Positions 31,099 through 42,249 of a stretch of DNA of 64,000 bases are shown here, in pieces. The notes under the pieces were generated by a model. That model made no database searches, had not been told where the DNA came from, and was given only the letters and a program-made list of their open reading frames with translations. The stretch spans positions 1 to 64,000 of the forward strand of contig JAJAGP010000766.1 in the NCBI GenBank assembly GCA_025084515.1. Direction: 5' to 3'. Both the position numbers and the translations under genes were made by a program. This DNA comes from Ancistrus triradiatus (Eukaryota > Chordata > Actinopteri > Siluriformes > Loricariidae). How positions within the stretch are numbered: position 1 is the stretch's first letter; every line of letters begins with the position of its first letter.

Positions 31099-31560
31099 TG
31101 TCTTATGTTAGTAACTCTGATGTGTAAAATATTCAAACTATTTTTGAACTAAATACATTCTTCAGACAGTTGGCACTGATTAGACAGCAACAGAAAACAC
31201 AATCAAAATACTGTCTTTTTTTAATGAACACAATACAGTTACCTACATATGACAATGTAGTACAAAATAAACTGCATTTTTTTTCACAGAAAAACTTAAG
31301 TCCATGTCATACTTGAGTCCATGAATAACATAACTGTACTCCACTGCCTCACACACTCTTTTGTAAGTACAACATTGGAGTTGGCTAATAGCTGAAACAA
31401 AACATTTCACACCTCAACAGGTTGGACTTTTTCAGCAACAGTCTTAAAACACAAAGTCTTAATATATAATACACACAACAAATAAATAAAATAAATAACA
31501 ACAGTAACAAAAACAAATAAAGATGCAGCCCAAACAGCAGCCTCCTAATTTTTGTCAAGA
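31099..31560. other. Intergenic DNA of the Harbinger element
   Basis: AT-rich and non-coding. It is the 3' flank of the minus-strand Myb-like gene. A TTTATT at about 31480-31490 could serve as its polyadenylation signal. Confidence 0.5.
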
Positions 31561-31563
31561 ATT

Positions 31564-32933
31564 TCACATATCTTGAAAAAGGGCTTTTGTGAAGGAAAAC
31601 TGTCCTAATTCCTGCACGGGTGAGGTGGAGCTAGGTGTGTGTGATGCTACAGTTGTTGTAGTGTTGGGTGGAAGTGTGCCAGGTGTAGTGTTGGGTGGAA
31701 ATGTGAAAGCTGTAGTATTAGGTGGAAATGTGCCAGGTACTACATGCATTGTTGGTGCAGATGCATAGGTTTGTCCATAAAGACTACTGGTTTGGTATGG
31801 TGGCATGTTGAATGGTTGTGGTGGTGGATGCATAACTCGTCTAAACAGTGAAAATCCATCTGCAATTGAGCTTGTCAGTCTCTCAAGGCTTGTAGATAAT
31901 TTAGTGAAATTTTCAGACGCTTGTCTCTCCGATGTCTCCATCATGTCCAAAATTCTCTTTCTTATCTGGATGTCCTCCTTGGCTGCATACAACAACTGTG
32001 TCTCAGCTGAAAGCTTTCTTTTAAGTCTGTCCTGTTTGTGTCCCTTGAGTTTTGCCTTGGAAAAAAACAGACCAACATATCTTTTTTAAGCTAGTTTAAA
32101 TAAAATAGCAAAACTACATACACCTTGATGATGCAAATGTGCATTACAACAAACAAATGAGCTAAATAAACAGATCAGTGGTGAATTAGAAAAAAGTACA
32201 TTTACTCAAGTATTGTACTTAAGTTCTGAGGTAGTTGTAATTACATTTTCTACTGCTATGTACTTTACTATATTTGAGGCAAATATTGCATTTGCTACTC
32301 TACTGCTAAACTCTATTTGATCACTTAGTGGTTGTTTTACCCTTAGTAAGTATTAATGATTAGGCATTACATACATGAAGTAGATCTCGTCTCTGCTTCA
32401 CTACGGAGGAGGAGGTTAAACTGCTGCCATCCGACTCTGATACTTGATCAGGCACATCTGACGATTCTCCAACCGAGAGATCCAGCAAAGATGAAGAGGA
32501 TGCAGAGTCCGAACTGCGATTGTGGGAAGCTGTATCAACATCTGTCATTTCAATGCCGGATGGAATGGTGGTCGTTGCTGGCGAACCACCCCATATTTGC
32601 TTACATAATTCAAAGTACAGTAGAACCACTCTGCCGTGACCGCTTTTCCGACCGGAGTCTACTGCTTGCCTATATTTCCCTCGTATCGCCTTCAGCTTGG
32701 TAGTGATTATGGCCCTGGTTATGTCTTCCTTGCGATGTGGAAACTCATGCGATGTCTCAGCAGGGTACTGCTCTAGAAAAAGAGCTAAGATGTCAGCGTA
32801 CTTGGATGGCAAGACTCCCAGTCCCACATTTTTCCTGAGTTTTGCTATTTTTATATTCTAGCGCTATACTGAGGAACAATTCCACTTCGTTATCAGTCCA
32901 CACATATGATCCCCCGGTTCCCCGATGAGCCAT
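31564..32933 (-). pseudogene. Harbinger Myb/SANT-like DNA-binding protein, two exons
   Basis: A start at 32933 gives MAHRGTGGSYVWTDNEVELF, the opening of a Myb/SANT-like trihelix domain. A frame break at about 32830 leads to the 32827-32360 frame (VLPSKYADILALFLEQ, AIRGKYRQAVDSGRKSGHGR) and a serine-rich acidic tail. A donor CATGTATGT (about 32370) fits an intron to an acceptor at about 32056. Exon 2 (to 31564) begins KAKLKGHKQDRLKRKLSAET, has a helical stretch (IRKRILDMMETSERQASENF) and ends in a P/T-rich tail. Such proteins bring the transposase to the nucleus and the element ends. Confidence 0.75.
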
Positions 32934-33175
32934 TGTTGTTAGCCTACAGCTAATAACTTTTTAAGACTTCTGATTGGCCAACATGGCTTTATGGTTAGTG
33001 TTATATTGCCGTCTGCTGGTTTGGCATTGCTCTTGACTGTGATTTGCGCGTTTTTGCGTTTTCATGTGGACGAAGTTTTTTTGTTTAAACAGTGCTTGTG
33101 TGGACGGGATGTTTTTTATAAACGAATTTGAAAACCTCCGTTTTAGAAAATACCCGTGTACGTGTGGACATAGCC

Positions 33176-33420
33176 TCATATTCACAATATCCAGTGTTTG
33201 CAGGGCAACAGCTGCTCAGAGCCTTTCAGATGCTGGAATGGAAGCCAGAGAAATCATGATCTACTGCTAGAATCACTGCAAGTGGCCACAAATCAGAAGC
33301 CTCTCTTTACTGGAGTTACTGGAGACCTTCTCTGTCAAGCAGCAAAAGATGGAGCAATGGTTTGTCCGTTGCTTGTAACCCCACGGATAATTTGGAAGAA
33401 CCTCATGTAACAACTCAAAA
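33176..33420 (+). pseudogene. Crypton-derived recombinase-like gene, copy A, part 2
   Basis: Directly after the Harbinger element the frame resumes with VCRATAAQSLSDAGMEAREI, the arginine-containing catalytic block of KIAA1958-like/Crypton recombinases. If the element and one TCA are subtracted, the codon phase on both sides agrees (the split codon is bases 29393, 33179 and 33180). Stops follow soon after (TAG at about 33268). The final tyrosine region is not clearly preserved. Confidence 0.75.
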
Positions 33421-33879
33421 TGCTCCAAAATGAAAACTTTTTACTTCGTTCAAATCAAAACAGACCTCTCCACCCGATGCATATTTTAGGAACTGCACAA
33501 TGGGCAGTGTGCACATAAATGTATTTAATCACTAGTCAAATAATGGAATTGACAATGAGATCCTAGACTTTCATTATAACACCGAGATTTCACTCCGATT
33601 TTCCTCTGTTGGTGTGGCTTAGTAACAACCCACCTTATAAATCAGACACATTTGATTTGCTGAATTAAACTTTATTTTAATCAATTTAAACATATTAACA
33701 TAGAAACATATTATTGTGTTTACTGTCTGTATAATAAACAGTTAATTGGAAATTATGTTCATCTGCTTTTATGACTGAAGAAGCTGATATAATGGAACTA
33801 TTTTTCCTCACAGAAGGGTGATAAACTAATCATTATCTCATGCTAAAACACTCCCTCTCGTGTATTATTGCTTAATTAT
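33421..33879. other. No gene recognised
   Basis: AT-rich spacer between the Crypton-type remnant and IgL unit 4. Confidence 0.55.
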
Positions 33880-34232
33880 AATTGTTATCCTATATTAAAA
33901 ATGAAGGCTTGATTCTTTTTCATTGAGTGTCAGTGTGAGTGGATTAATTAATACTGCATGAAAACTATAATGATTACTTTAATTAGGGTGTCTGATTAAA
34001 CACAAACAGCTGATCATAAGGAAGAGATTTAAAATCTAAAACAGCAACGATTAAAATCCAAAGTTTCCCCTATTTGTATTTTTTGTTATGACCAAAAAAC
34101 AAGATGATTAAAAAGTTTACATTATAAAAATGTTTGTGGTTTATTTGTAACCTGGAGCAGCAGCTCTAAATGAAGTGAAACCATCATGTCTGATGAAGCT
34201 GAACACAAACATCCAAACTGACTGAAGCACAA
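33880..34232. repeat. IgL unit 4: C 3' flank fused to the V promoter
   Basis: Colinear with 2740-3090 of unit 1 up to ACTGAAGCACAA at 34232. The next base begins GGGGGTACTTTGCAT, the V promoter. The C exon, intron, J and RSS of this unit are deleted cleanly, which removes roughly 1.6 kb relative to unit 1. Confidence 0.88.
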
Positions 34233-34239
34233 GGGGGTA

Positions 34240-34284
34240 CTTTGCATGAACGGCCCATGCTTCAGTGCTCTGGGAGTGTTTATA
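34240..34284 (+). promoter_or_regulatory. V4 promoter: octamer and TATA-like box
   Basis: CTTTGCAT at 34240-34247 and TTTATA at 34279-34284. The deletion edge is only 7 bases before the octamer, so any elements further upstream are gone. Confidence 0.75.
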
Positions 34285-34334
34285 GCCCTTCATGACTGCG
34301 AGCTGCTGCTCCAGCATCTTCACCCACAGCAACC

Positions 34335-34781
34335 ATGACTTTGATAAGCATCTTCATCTTCACACTGACCCTCTGGACTCAAGGTACGAGTTTATTCAGC
34401 ATTAACAGGAGCAGAGAAGCAAACTGTAAGATGAGATTCTTGATGCAACAATTCAACTGTGTTTTTCTTCAGGATCCAGAGGTCAGGTGACTGTGACTCA
34501 GACTCCTCCAGTGGAAACTGTTTCTCCAGGAACCACAGTCACCATCAACTGTAGAACCAGTTCTAATGTGTATGGAAATAATCGTCTGTTCTGGTATCTG
34601 CAGAAACCTGGAGAATCTCCTAAACTCCTGATTAAATATGTTAATCAGTTACACTCTGGAACTCCAGCTCATTTCAGTGGTAGTGGATCTGGATCTGACT
34701 TCACTCTGACCATCAGTGGATTCCAGACTGAAGATACAGGAGATTATTACTGTCAGAGTTTCCATAGTGATGGTGGGTTCA
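34335..34781 (+). CDS. IgL variable gene V4 (intact germline V)
   Basis: Exon 1 is 34335-34383 (leader as in the other V genes) with donor GGTACGAG. Exon 2 is 34473-34781. The domain has INCRTSSNVYGNNRLFWYLQ with a short CDR1, the KPGESPKLLIK framework, FSGSGSGSDFTLTISGFQ and DYYCQSFHSDGG before the RSS. No frame or splice defect was seen. It has lost its own J and C and would have to use those of another unit. Confidence 0.93.
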
Positions 34782-34809
34782 CACAGTGTTAGAGCGCCGT
34801 ACAAAAACC
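34782..34809 (+). other. 12-bp-spacer RSS of V4
   Basis: CACAGTG (34782-34788), 12-base spacer, ACAAAAACC (34801-34809). Confidence 0.95.
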
Positions 34810-34930
34810 TCCCTCAGTGAGAGAGTACAGAGACTGCACTGCTGCAGCTGGGAACGACTGCAGGTGCTGAGGGAAGGAAGTGATACAGCACAATCATACA
34901 GACTATGGAGCAGAGCAAACACATTACATA
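34810..34930. repeat. IgL unit 4: V 3' flank, truncated
   Basis: The first 120 bases match the flank behind V1-V3. A Tc1-like element follows. Confidence 0.7.
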
Positions 34931-34937
34931 TTTTATT

Positions 34938-36362
34938 ATCCAGTGGTTCTTGAAAGTTTGTGAACCCTTTAGAATTTTCTATATTTTTGCATAAGTATGA
35001 CCTAAAACATCATCAGAGTTTCACACAAATCCTAAAATTAGATAAAGAGAACCCACTTAAACAAATGAGACAAAAATATTATACTTGGTCATTTATTTAT
35101 TGAGGAAAATGATCCAATATTACATATTAGTGAGTGGAAAAAGTGTGTGAACCTTTGCTTTCAGTATCTGGTGTGACCCCCCGTGCAGCAATAACTGCAG
35201 CTAAACCTTTCCTGTAGTTGTTGATCAGTCCTGGACGAATTTTATCCCATTCCTCCATACAGAACAGCTTCAGCTCTGGGATGTCGGTGGGTTTCCTCAC
35301 ATTAGCTGCTCGCTTCAGGTCCTTCCACAACATTTTCATTGGATTAAGGTCAGGACTTTGACTTGGCCATTACAAAACATGAACTTCATTCTTGTGTAAC
35401 CATTCTTTGGTAGAACGGCTTGTGTGCTTAGGGTCGTTGTCTTGCTGCATGACTCACCTTCTCTTGAGATTCAGTTCATGGACAGATGTCCTGACATTTT
35501 CCTTCTCTGATTCTCTGATACAATTCAGAATTCATTGTTCCATAACATAATGCTTTTCTTTTAAACCAAAAAGTTCTATCCATCCACAAAACATTCTTCC
35601 AATAGCCTTCTGGCTTGTCCACGTGATCTTTTGCAAACTGCAGATTAGCAGCAATGTTCATTTTGGAGAGCAGTGGCTTTCTCCTTGCAACCCTGCCATG
35701 CACACCATTGTTGTTCAATGTTCTTCTGATGGTGGACTCATGAACATTAATGTTAGCCAGTGTGAGAGAGGCCTTCATTTCCTTAGAAGTTACCCTGGGG
35801 TCGTTTGTGACCTCGGCAACTATTACACATCTTGCTCTTGGAGTGATCTTTGTTGGTTGACCACTCCTGGGGAGGGTAACAATGGTCTTGAATTTCCTCC
35901 ATTTGTACACAATCTGTCTGACTGTGGATTGGTGGAGTCCAAACTCTTCAGAGATGGTTTGTAACCTTTTCCAGCCTGATGAGCATCAACAACTCTTTTT
36001 CTGTGGTCCTCAAAAATCTCCTTTGTTCATGCCATGACACACTTCCACAAACGTGTTGTGAAGAGCAGACTTTGATAGATCCCTGGTCTTTAAATAAAAC
36101 GGCTGCCCACTCACACCTGATTGTCATCCCATTGATTGAAAACTAGAAGTTCACATACTTTTGCCACTCACTAATATGTAATATTGGATCATTTTCTTCA
36201 ATGACTAAATGACCAAGTATAATATTTTTGTCTCTTTTGATTAACTGGGTTCTCTTTATTTACTTTTAAGACTTGAGTGAAAATCTGATGATGTTGTAGG
36301 TCATATTTATGCAGAAATATAAAAAATTATAAAGGGTTCACAAAGTTTCAAGCACCATTGTA
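34938..36362 (-). mobile_element. Tc1-like DNA transposon with both ends
   Basis: The inverted ends are GTGGTTCTTGAAAGTTTGTG on the left and its counterpart CACAAAGTTTCAAGCACCAT on the right, each continuing into the GAACCCTTTA/TAAAGGGTTC word. TA-rich flanks are consistent with TA target sites. The length of about 1.42 kb is close to a complete Tc1-like element. The single gene is antisense and broken. Confidence 0.85.
35127..36010 (-). pseudogene. Tc1-like transposase, broken
   Basis: On the minus strand, the N-terminal HTH region and GRPTK-type linker (LPRSGQPTKITPRARCVIVA), TSKEMKASLTLANINVHEST and the first catalytic block (VLWMDRTFWFKRK, where D stands in the expected DE context) lie in 35910-35476. 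The C-terminal piece 35339-35127 has MKMLWKDLKRAANVRKPTDI and ends near TESKGSHTF. Frame breaks separate the pieces at about 35340-35475. Confidence 0.85.
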
Positions 36363-36439
36363 TATTAGTTTTATTACTTTTACATACTAATAAAGTATTT
36401 AGAGTAACGTCTTGATGCATGCTCAATAATCCAGGTAAG

Positions 36440-38335
36440 AAAATCCCAGAAGTTGAATCTGTTCATCTGGACATAGGTTTGGTCGGAGAAACGTTTTGTC
36501 ACTCATCTAAGTGACTTCTTCAGTCTCAGCTAGTTGGAAAACTTCCCCAATCTTATATACAGCACCTTTGCATAACGACTGGTACCAGCACCATTGCATA
36601 ACAATGGGACCGGTGATCAGTTTAATATGCAGATTGACATAGCCATTAACGACAATGGCCACGTGTGCCATTCACACAGGATTGGGGAAGGGCTGCGATG
36701 GCTCCATTGTAAGATGTGAGAGGTGTACTCTGAGGCCCCCTTCTCGGTTTAGGGATGGACGTTCCCTTTTTTTTTAGTCAGCTCGGATCATCACATCCAG
36801 AACACTATTGATTTTGTGGATAAGGTGAGGGACATCATTATGGAGACGGATGAAACAATGGTCTCGTTTGATGTCACATCTCTCTTCACGTGCATTCCAG
36901 TTGCTGAGGCAGTAGAGGTAGTCCGAGTGAAACTACAGGATGACCCCACTCTCAGCAATAGGACCACCCTTAACTCGGACCAGGTGTGTTTGCTTCTGGA
37001 GCTGTGTCTTCAATCCACCTATTTCACATACAGAGACCAGTACTACAGGCAGAAACATGGGTGCGCCATGGGCTCCCCAGTTTCACGTATCGTGGCCAAT
37101 CTCTATATGGAAGAAGTGGAAAAAAAAGGCACTAACATTCTATTCAGGAACACCACCCAGCCATTGGTTAAGATATGTGGATGACACCTGGGTTAAAATG
37201 AAATCTCAGGAAGTACCACATTTCACCGACCACATCAACTCAGTGGACAGACACATTAAGTTCACCAAGGAGGATGTGAAGAACGGCAAGTTAGCCTTCT
37301 TGGATTGTGAGGTTGTGATTGGAAATGGGGGACGATTGAAAGTCGATGTTTACCGTAATCCAACACATATGGATCAGTACTTAAAGTTTGACTCTCATCA
37401 TAGCACAAACTAGGAGTCATCTGGACACTGTACCACCGAGCAGACAGCGTCCCCACTGACACAGCGGCCAAGGATGGAGAGAAATCTCACATTAAGCAGG
37501 CCCTGGGCAAATGTGGTTATCCAAACTGGGCCTTTGTCAAACCCGGTAAGACGCCCAAACAGAGCTCCAGCAGATCGGCGAAGAGGAAAAAACAACAATC
37601 GCAGTCTAAGCGTAAACCAGTGGTGATTTCATATGTGGCAGGAACATTGGAACAATTGAGATGCATATTTGACAAACACCGCGTCTCAGTGGCTTTCAAA
37701 CCCCAAAACACACTACATCAGAAACTGGTCCACCCCAAGGATCGGGTCCCCCAGCACAAACAGAGTAATGTAGTGTACGCTGTGAAGTGCCAGGAGGATT
37801 GCCAGGAATTGTACATCAGGGAAACCAAACAGCCACTGGCGAAACGGATGGCACAACATAGAAGAGCTACCTCATCAGGTCAGGACTCTGCGATTTACAC
37901 CCACCTACAGGCCAGTGGCCACTCTTTCAAGGATGAAGACGTGGAAGTCCTTGATAGGGAGGAACGATGGTTTGAACGCGGAGTAAAAGAAGCCATTTTT
38001 GTAAAAAGGGAACGTCCATCCCTGAACTGAGGAGGGGGCCTCAGAGTACACCTCTCACCATCTTACAACGGAGCCATCACAGCCCTTCCCCAATCCTGTG
38101 TGAATGGCAAACGTGGACATTGTCGTTAATGGCTATGTCAATCTGCATATTAAACTGATAACTGGTCCCATTGTTATGCAATTGTGCTGGTACCAGTCGT
38201 TATGCAAATGTGCTGTGTGTAAGACTGGGGAAGTTTTCCAACTAGCTGAGACTGAAGAAGTCACTTAGATGACTGATGAAACGTTTTTCCCACAAAAGCT
38301 TATGTCCAGATGAACAGATTCAACTTCTGGTATTT
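36440..38335 (+). mobile_element. Penelope-like retroelement with inverted terminal copies
   Basis: The right end (about 38020-38335) and left end (about 36455-36775) are inverted copies of each other. For example, CTAGCTGAGACTGAAGAAGT on the right pairs with ACTTCTTCAGTCTCAGCTAG on the left. Between them lies a truncated reverse transcriptase plus GIY-YIG gene. Such flanking of the gene by inverted partial copies is typical of Penelope-like elements. Confidence 0.88.
36816..38030 (+). pseudogene. Penelope-like reverse transcriptase and GIY-YIG endonuclease
   Basis: The frame 36816-37184 has SFDVTSLFTCIPVAEAVEVV and the block HGCAMGSPVSRIVANLYMEE. A frame break at about 37165 leads to RYVDDTWVKM with the catalytic YVDD, GKLAFLDCEV and VYRNPTHMDQYLKFDSHHS. 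Another break and stops follow. The frame 37620-38030 then carries the nuclease: VVYAVKCQEDCQELYIRETK (usually YIGET; here YIRET), QHRRATSSGQDSAIYTHLQA and a final FVKRERPSLN. The N-terminal fingers are missing, so it is a 5'-truncated, inactive copy. Confidence 0.9.
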
Positions 38336-38359
38336 AGAGTAACAAATGGACTACAGTCT

Positions 38360-38570
38360 GTAACTTCCCTGTAACTTACAGATCAAAACCACTAATGCTG
38401 ATGCCCTGCCACTTTTACACAAATCACCGCATTTTCCTGAGGAAACAATTCACCTCCAATACTGTATTTCTGATCAAATTATGTTGGAAACCATGTATCA
38501 CATCATCAGAACATAACAGGAATAGTAAGCAGCACCAGAATGGCTAAAAAAAAGCCACCATACATTTATA
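38360..38570 (+). mobile_element. Possible Ty3/Gypsy-type fragment
   Basis: One frame reads TTNADALPLLHK, resembling the ADALSR motif after the RNase H domain of Ty3/Gypsy polyproteins. The fragment is short with no neighbouring pol domains. Confidence 0.3.
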
Positions 38571-39364
38571 GTCTGTTACGTTTGAGTTAAGTACAAATGC
38601 CCGAGGGCGAAGGAACCCAAAATGCAAGTCACCAAACTGACGAGAGTAACGAGTATAAGTAAAAATAAGATTTATTCCAACACCAAATAACTACTGCAAA
38701 GAAAAATAAATAAAAACCACACACCACAGGATAACTGGGAGACCGGGAGTCCAAGAAGACTGGCACAACTAAAATACAAAATACGCCGGTAGTGTGTGAC
38801 GAGACTCCTTCCCAGGGTCGAATCCACGGAGACGACAGAGGAGCACGACGACTCAGAGCAGACAGGACGGCAGGACAAAAACCAGGCAGACGACGAAAAG
38901 TAGATGGGACGACCGGACAAAGACCAGGTTGGCTAGGCTAGGCTAAGCTAGACTCGAGACTGAGAGACACGGAGGCTAGGCTAACGCTAGCGCAGACAGA
39001 AGCGGTAGGGACCGCAGAGACGGACAAGAATGCTTGGAAGCAATCGCTAGGAAATACAAGACAGACTGGTGCCAGGGTTCGTGTGAGGACGATCTGGCGA
39101 TCTCTGGCTGCTAGCGCTGGCGTTATATGGAGTGCTGATGATGAATGGTGATGAGGATCCGGTGAGCAGGGCGGAGCGGAGGTAATGATGACGAATGCCA
39201 ACAGCCAATATATCGGCGGGAAGAGTCACTTGCAAAAACAACAACAAAGCCACGAGGAAAGAAAAGGTAAACAAAAGACGACCAAGAAGGAAAGAACGGA
39301 TAAAGAAACGTAACAGAACGAAATAAAAATGCAAATAAAAACAAACAAAACAAGAGAGAACCTA
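38571..39364. other. Unclassified segment, possibly an LTR-like repeat
   Basis: It begins TGTTACGTTTGAGTTAAGTA and ends before CTAACATAG. It is purine-rich on the plus strand, so the minus strand gives long hydrophobic S/F/L-rich open frames that look non-biological. No family was recognised. Confidence 0.35.
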
Positions 39365-39365
39365 A

Positions 39366-39925
39366 CATAGTCAAGTCAATTCAAGTCAGATTTATCTATA
39401 TAGCGCTTTTTACAATGGAGCATTGTCTCAAAGCAACTTTACAATTGTATATTATCTCTTAATATCTACATCCAATCCCAAATTGAGCAAGCCTAGGGCG
39501 TTATGAGGAAGAAACCTTGGGAGGACCAAGACTCAAAAAGGGACCCAACCTCCTTGGGCGGTGTAGATGATAAATGTAAGAATGAAACTAATTTATCTAA
39601 ACTAATAAGTCATGGAGTCATAGTTCAAGTAAAATGTAAAATATGCACATCGGCATTAAGTAGTCTGATACACAGTCAGTCCAGGATCCTGAGTCTCAGC
39701 AGGAAAGTCCTTGGCAGCACTTCATCCCCAGATAACCGGAGGAGGGTGAGGGTTACTGCCCTCTGGTGTGGCCCGGGTATGGTGGGACTGGGGCTGATGA
39801 CGGAAGAAGCTTGAGTGAAGCTGAAGCAGATGAACATCATATGTGAGGCAGGAACTGGTTCAGGAACACAGCTCCGAGAGAAAACAGGAAATGCAATTAG
39901 TTATTGATTAAGAGCACAGTGTCTA
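39366..39925 (-). mobile_element. L2-type LINE 3' end, antisense
   Basis: It starts with the tail CAAGTCAATTCAAGTCAGAT and has TATATAGCGCTTTTTACAAT and GAGGACCAAGACTCAAAAAG, the reverse complement of the L2 3' end at 45.5-45.75 kb. It then continues colinearly with 8.36-8.51 kb. Confidence 0.75.
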
Positions 39926-39979
39926 CTTTAAAGGCCAGAATTCTTCTGCAGCTTTGATCATTTTCAAAGTGTAACTAGT

Positions 39980-40390
39980 AGGGGTTGCATGAGTAGAAAT
40001 TTTTACTAGTCGACTAGTCATTAAAAAACTAGTGGACTAGTCATGTTTTCCATAGATAAAGCAAAAATAAACTCTGGAGGTCCTTATTTTTAGTTTTTTT
40101 TTTAGTTAGTGCAGTTCAATGCTGAGTGACAACAGCCAAGAAAGCGTCAAATTGTATTTGAAGTAACAGACCTACAGTCTCGAAATTAAAATTCCAGCTT
40201 CAGTGCTTCCTTAGGCTACACTTTTAAAGACAACAATAAATAAAAAGGCAAAATAATACAACAATTCATGCTTAATTTGAGCCAGACCAAGATCCATTTT
40301 TACACAAGGGGCTTTAATATTTGGAGCACATCTGCATTTTTATATATAAAATGTAATTTAAATAAGTAACATTCATAAATTAATTTTAAT
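39980..40390. mobile_element. Possible hAT-type MITE fragment
   Basis: GGGGTTGCATGAGTAGAAAT and the ACTAGTCGACTAGTCATT palindromic block look like a terminal region of fish hAT elements. The partner end was not found. Confidence 0.4.
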
Positions 40391-40900
40391 TAAATGGTAT
40401 TTACAGTCATGTCAAAAAGTGTTTGCCCCCTTCCTGATTTCCTATTTTTTTGCATGTTTGTCACACTTAAGTGTTTCGGAACATCAAACAAATTTAAATA
40501 TTAGTCAAAGACAACACAAGTAAACACAAAATGCAGTTTTTAAATGGTGTTCATTACTAAAGGAGAAAAAAATCCAAACCTACATGGCCCTATGTGAAAA
40601 AGTGATTGAGGGTGGTGCTCTCATCTCCTGCAACATTGCCCATAGTCTTATGGCCGGATTGGTTAGGGGCTGACTATCCAAAGCAGAGGTCAGGCAGCAG
40701 ACAGTCAGGCTTAACCAACTGTCTGCTGGTAGCCATGCACCGTCACCCAGAACTCACATTATTGAAACTGGGTCTGTTACCCGCATATGTCCTAAATGTA
40801 AACACTCTCAAAAAGTCTGTTTTAATAACCTCATTAGCATAAACACAGATACATGTAGCTCCCAGAGGAATAATAACCTTAGACTAAAGCTAGGATTACT
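40391..40900. other. Repeat-like DNA without a gene
   Basis: The run TCAAAAAGTGTTTGCCCCCT to CTATGTGAAAAAGTGATTG (40408-40608) has the look of a DNA-transposon end. The remainder shows nothing recognisable. Confidence 0.4.
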
Positions 40901-40902
40901 TG

Positions 40903-41100
40903 GTGGGACTGTGGTAGCCTAGTGGGTAAGGTACTGGACTATGGACCAGAAGGTCTAGGGTTCAAATCCCACCTCTGCCAAGCTGCCACAGTTGGGTCCT
41001 TGAGCAAGACCCACAATTGCTTGGACTGTAAGACTGTATCAATTGGAAGTCGCTCTGGATAAGGGCGTCTGCTAAATGCTGTAAATGAAATGAAATGAAA
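40903..41100 (+). mobile_element. tRNA-derived V-SINE-like element, full length
   Basis: The head GGGACTGTGGTAGCCTAGTG supplies the A box, and GGGTTCAAATCCC the B box. The 3' domain GTCGCTCTGGATAAGGGCGT, CTGCTAAATGC is the conserved end of V-SINEs. A GAAAT-repeat tail follows. It abuts the 5' edge of the L2 LINE. Confidence 0.85.
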
Positions 41101-42141
41101 TTACTTAACATTAGATCACTTACAAACAAAGCAGTGATTGTCAATGAAATAATCACTGATAAACGCTTACACACTCTCTGTATCACTGAAACTTGGATTA
41201 GACCTGATGAATATTTAGCTTTAACTGAAGCCTCACCTCCTGAATACAGTCATGCTAATCGTCCTCGTCCTAATGGTTGAGGGGGAGGCATAGCCACAAT
41301 TTTTGACAAAGAGTTAGGTGTTACAACTGAATCCCATTACAAGGCTAATTCTTTTGAAATACTGATTCCTAATGTGACTGATGCATTGTTAAGGAAGTCT
41401 AAACCACACTCTTTTCAGCTTATCACTATTTACCGTCCTCTTGGTCCCTATTCAGAATTTCTTCAGGAATTTGCTAACTTTCTTTCCTGCTTACTACTGT
41501 CAACAGATAAGGGTTTAATTGTAGGTGATTTCAATATTCACTTTGACAATGAGCAGGATCCACTTAAAATTCCTTTTGAGTCCATCTTAGAATCCATGCG
41601 TACCACTCAGAATGTGATGGGACTAACCCACCGCTGTAATGATACTTTAGATCTGATATTAACATTTGGTATCAATATAGATAACCTTGATGTTTTCCCA
41701 CAAAGTGATTTGATTTCAGATCACTATCTTTTAGTATTTGAGCTATCTCTAATAAATAAAATCCATCTGCCTCGTTATCACACCAAGCGCACCAATACAT
41801 CTGTTACTCCAGCTGCGTTTTTTGAAAACCTACCAGACTTGAAATTTAATACACCTACGGTGATCAATCATCTTGAGTGTGTAAATGACCAATTAGAATG
41901 TGTGCTTCGCTCAACCCTGGACACAATTGCTCCTGCTAGGGTCAAACGCATTAGGGAAAAAAGGCTAGCACCATGGTATAATGACCACACCCATACCTTA
42001 AAGCAAAGAACCCGGCATCTAGAGCACAAGTGGAGACATAGTAAATTGGAGCTGTTTAAGATTGCTTGGAGGGACAGCATGACAGAGTATAAGCATGCCC
42101 GTACTAAAGCTAAAGCTGCATACTTCTCCTCAATCATATAG
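41101..42141 (+). pseudogene. L2 LINE endonuclease domain
   Basis: The frame 41095-41280 has LLNIRSLTNKAVIVNEII and LCITETWIRP, the asparagine and glutamate motifs. A TGA (41278-41280) replaces the codon before GGGIA. The frame 41374-42141 has LITIYRPLGPYSEFL, LIVGDFNIHFDN and the SDHYLLVFEL end of the nuclease, then the linker to the reverse transcriptase (KRLAPWYNDHTHTLKQRTRH). The domain would nick target DNA for L2 retrotransposition. It is broken here by the stop and a frame shift. Confidence 0.88.
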
Positions 42142-42249
42142 AAAAATAAGAATAATCCAAGATTTCTCTTTAATACAGTCTCCAAATTAACAAAAAACCC
42201 CACAGAATGTGATTCTCCCGTTCTGTGTAATTTTAACAGTAATGATTTC

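Larger units (their letters stand above)
29394..33175. mobile_element. PIF/Harbinger DNA transposon, 3.78 kb, near complete
   Basis: The terminal inverted repeats are GGCCCTGTCCACACAAACAC on the left and, read inward on the minus strand, GGCTATGTCCACACGTACAC on the right, followed in both by GGGTATTTT. Two convergent genes lie inside: a HARBI1-like transposase (plus) and a Myb/SANT-like DNA-binding protein (minus), the standard pair of the superfamily. A TCA duplication flanks it. Both genes have frame breaks, so it is probably not autonomous now. An SINE (30949-31098) lies between the two genes. Confidence 0.9.

Noticed and set aside
38672..39374. Minus-strand S/F/L-rich open frames
   Set aside because: Purine-rich plus-strand sequence yields such frames by composition. 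There are no motifs and several frames overlap.
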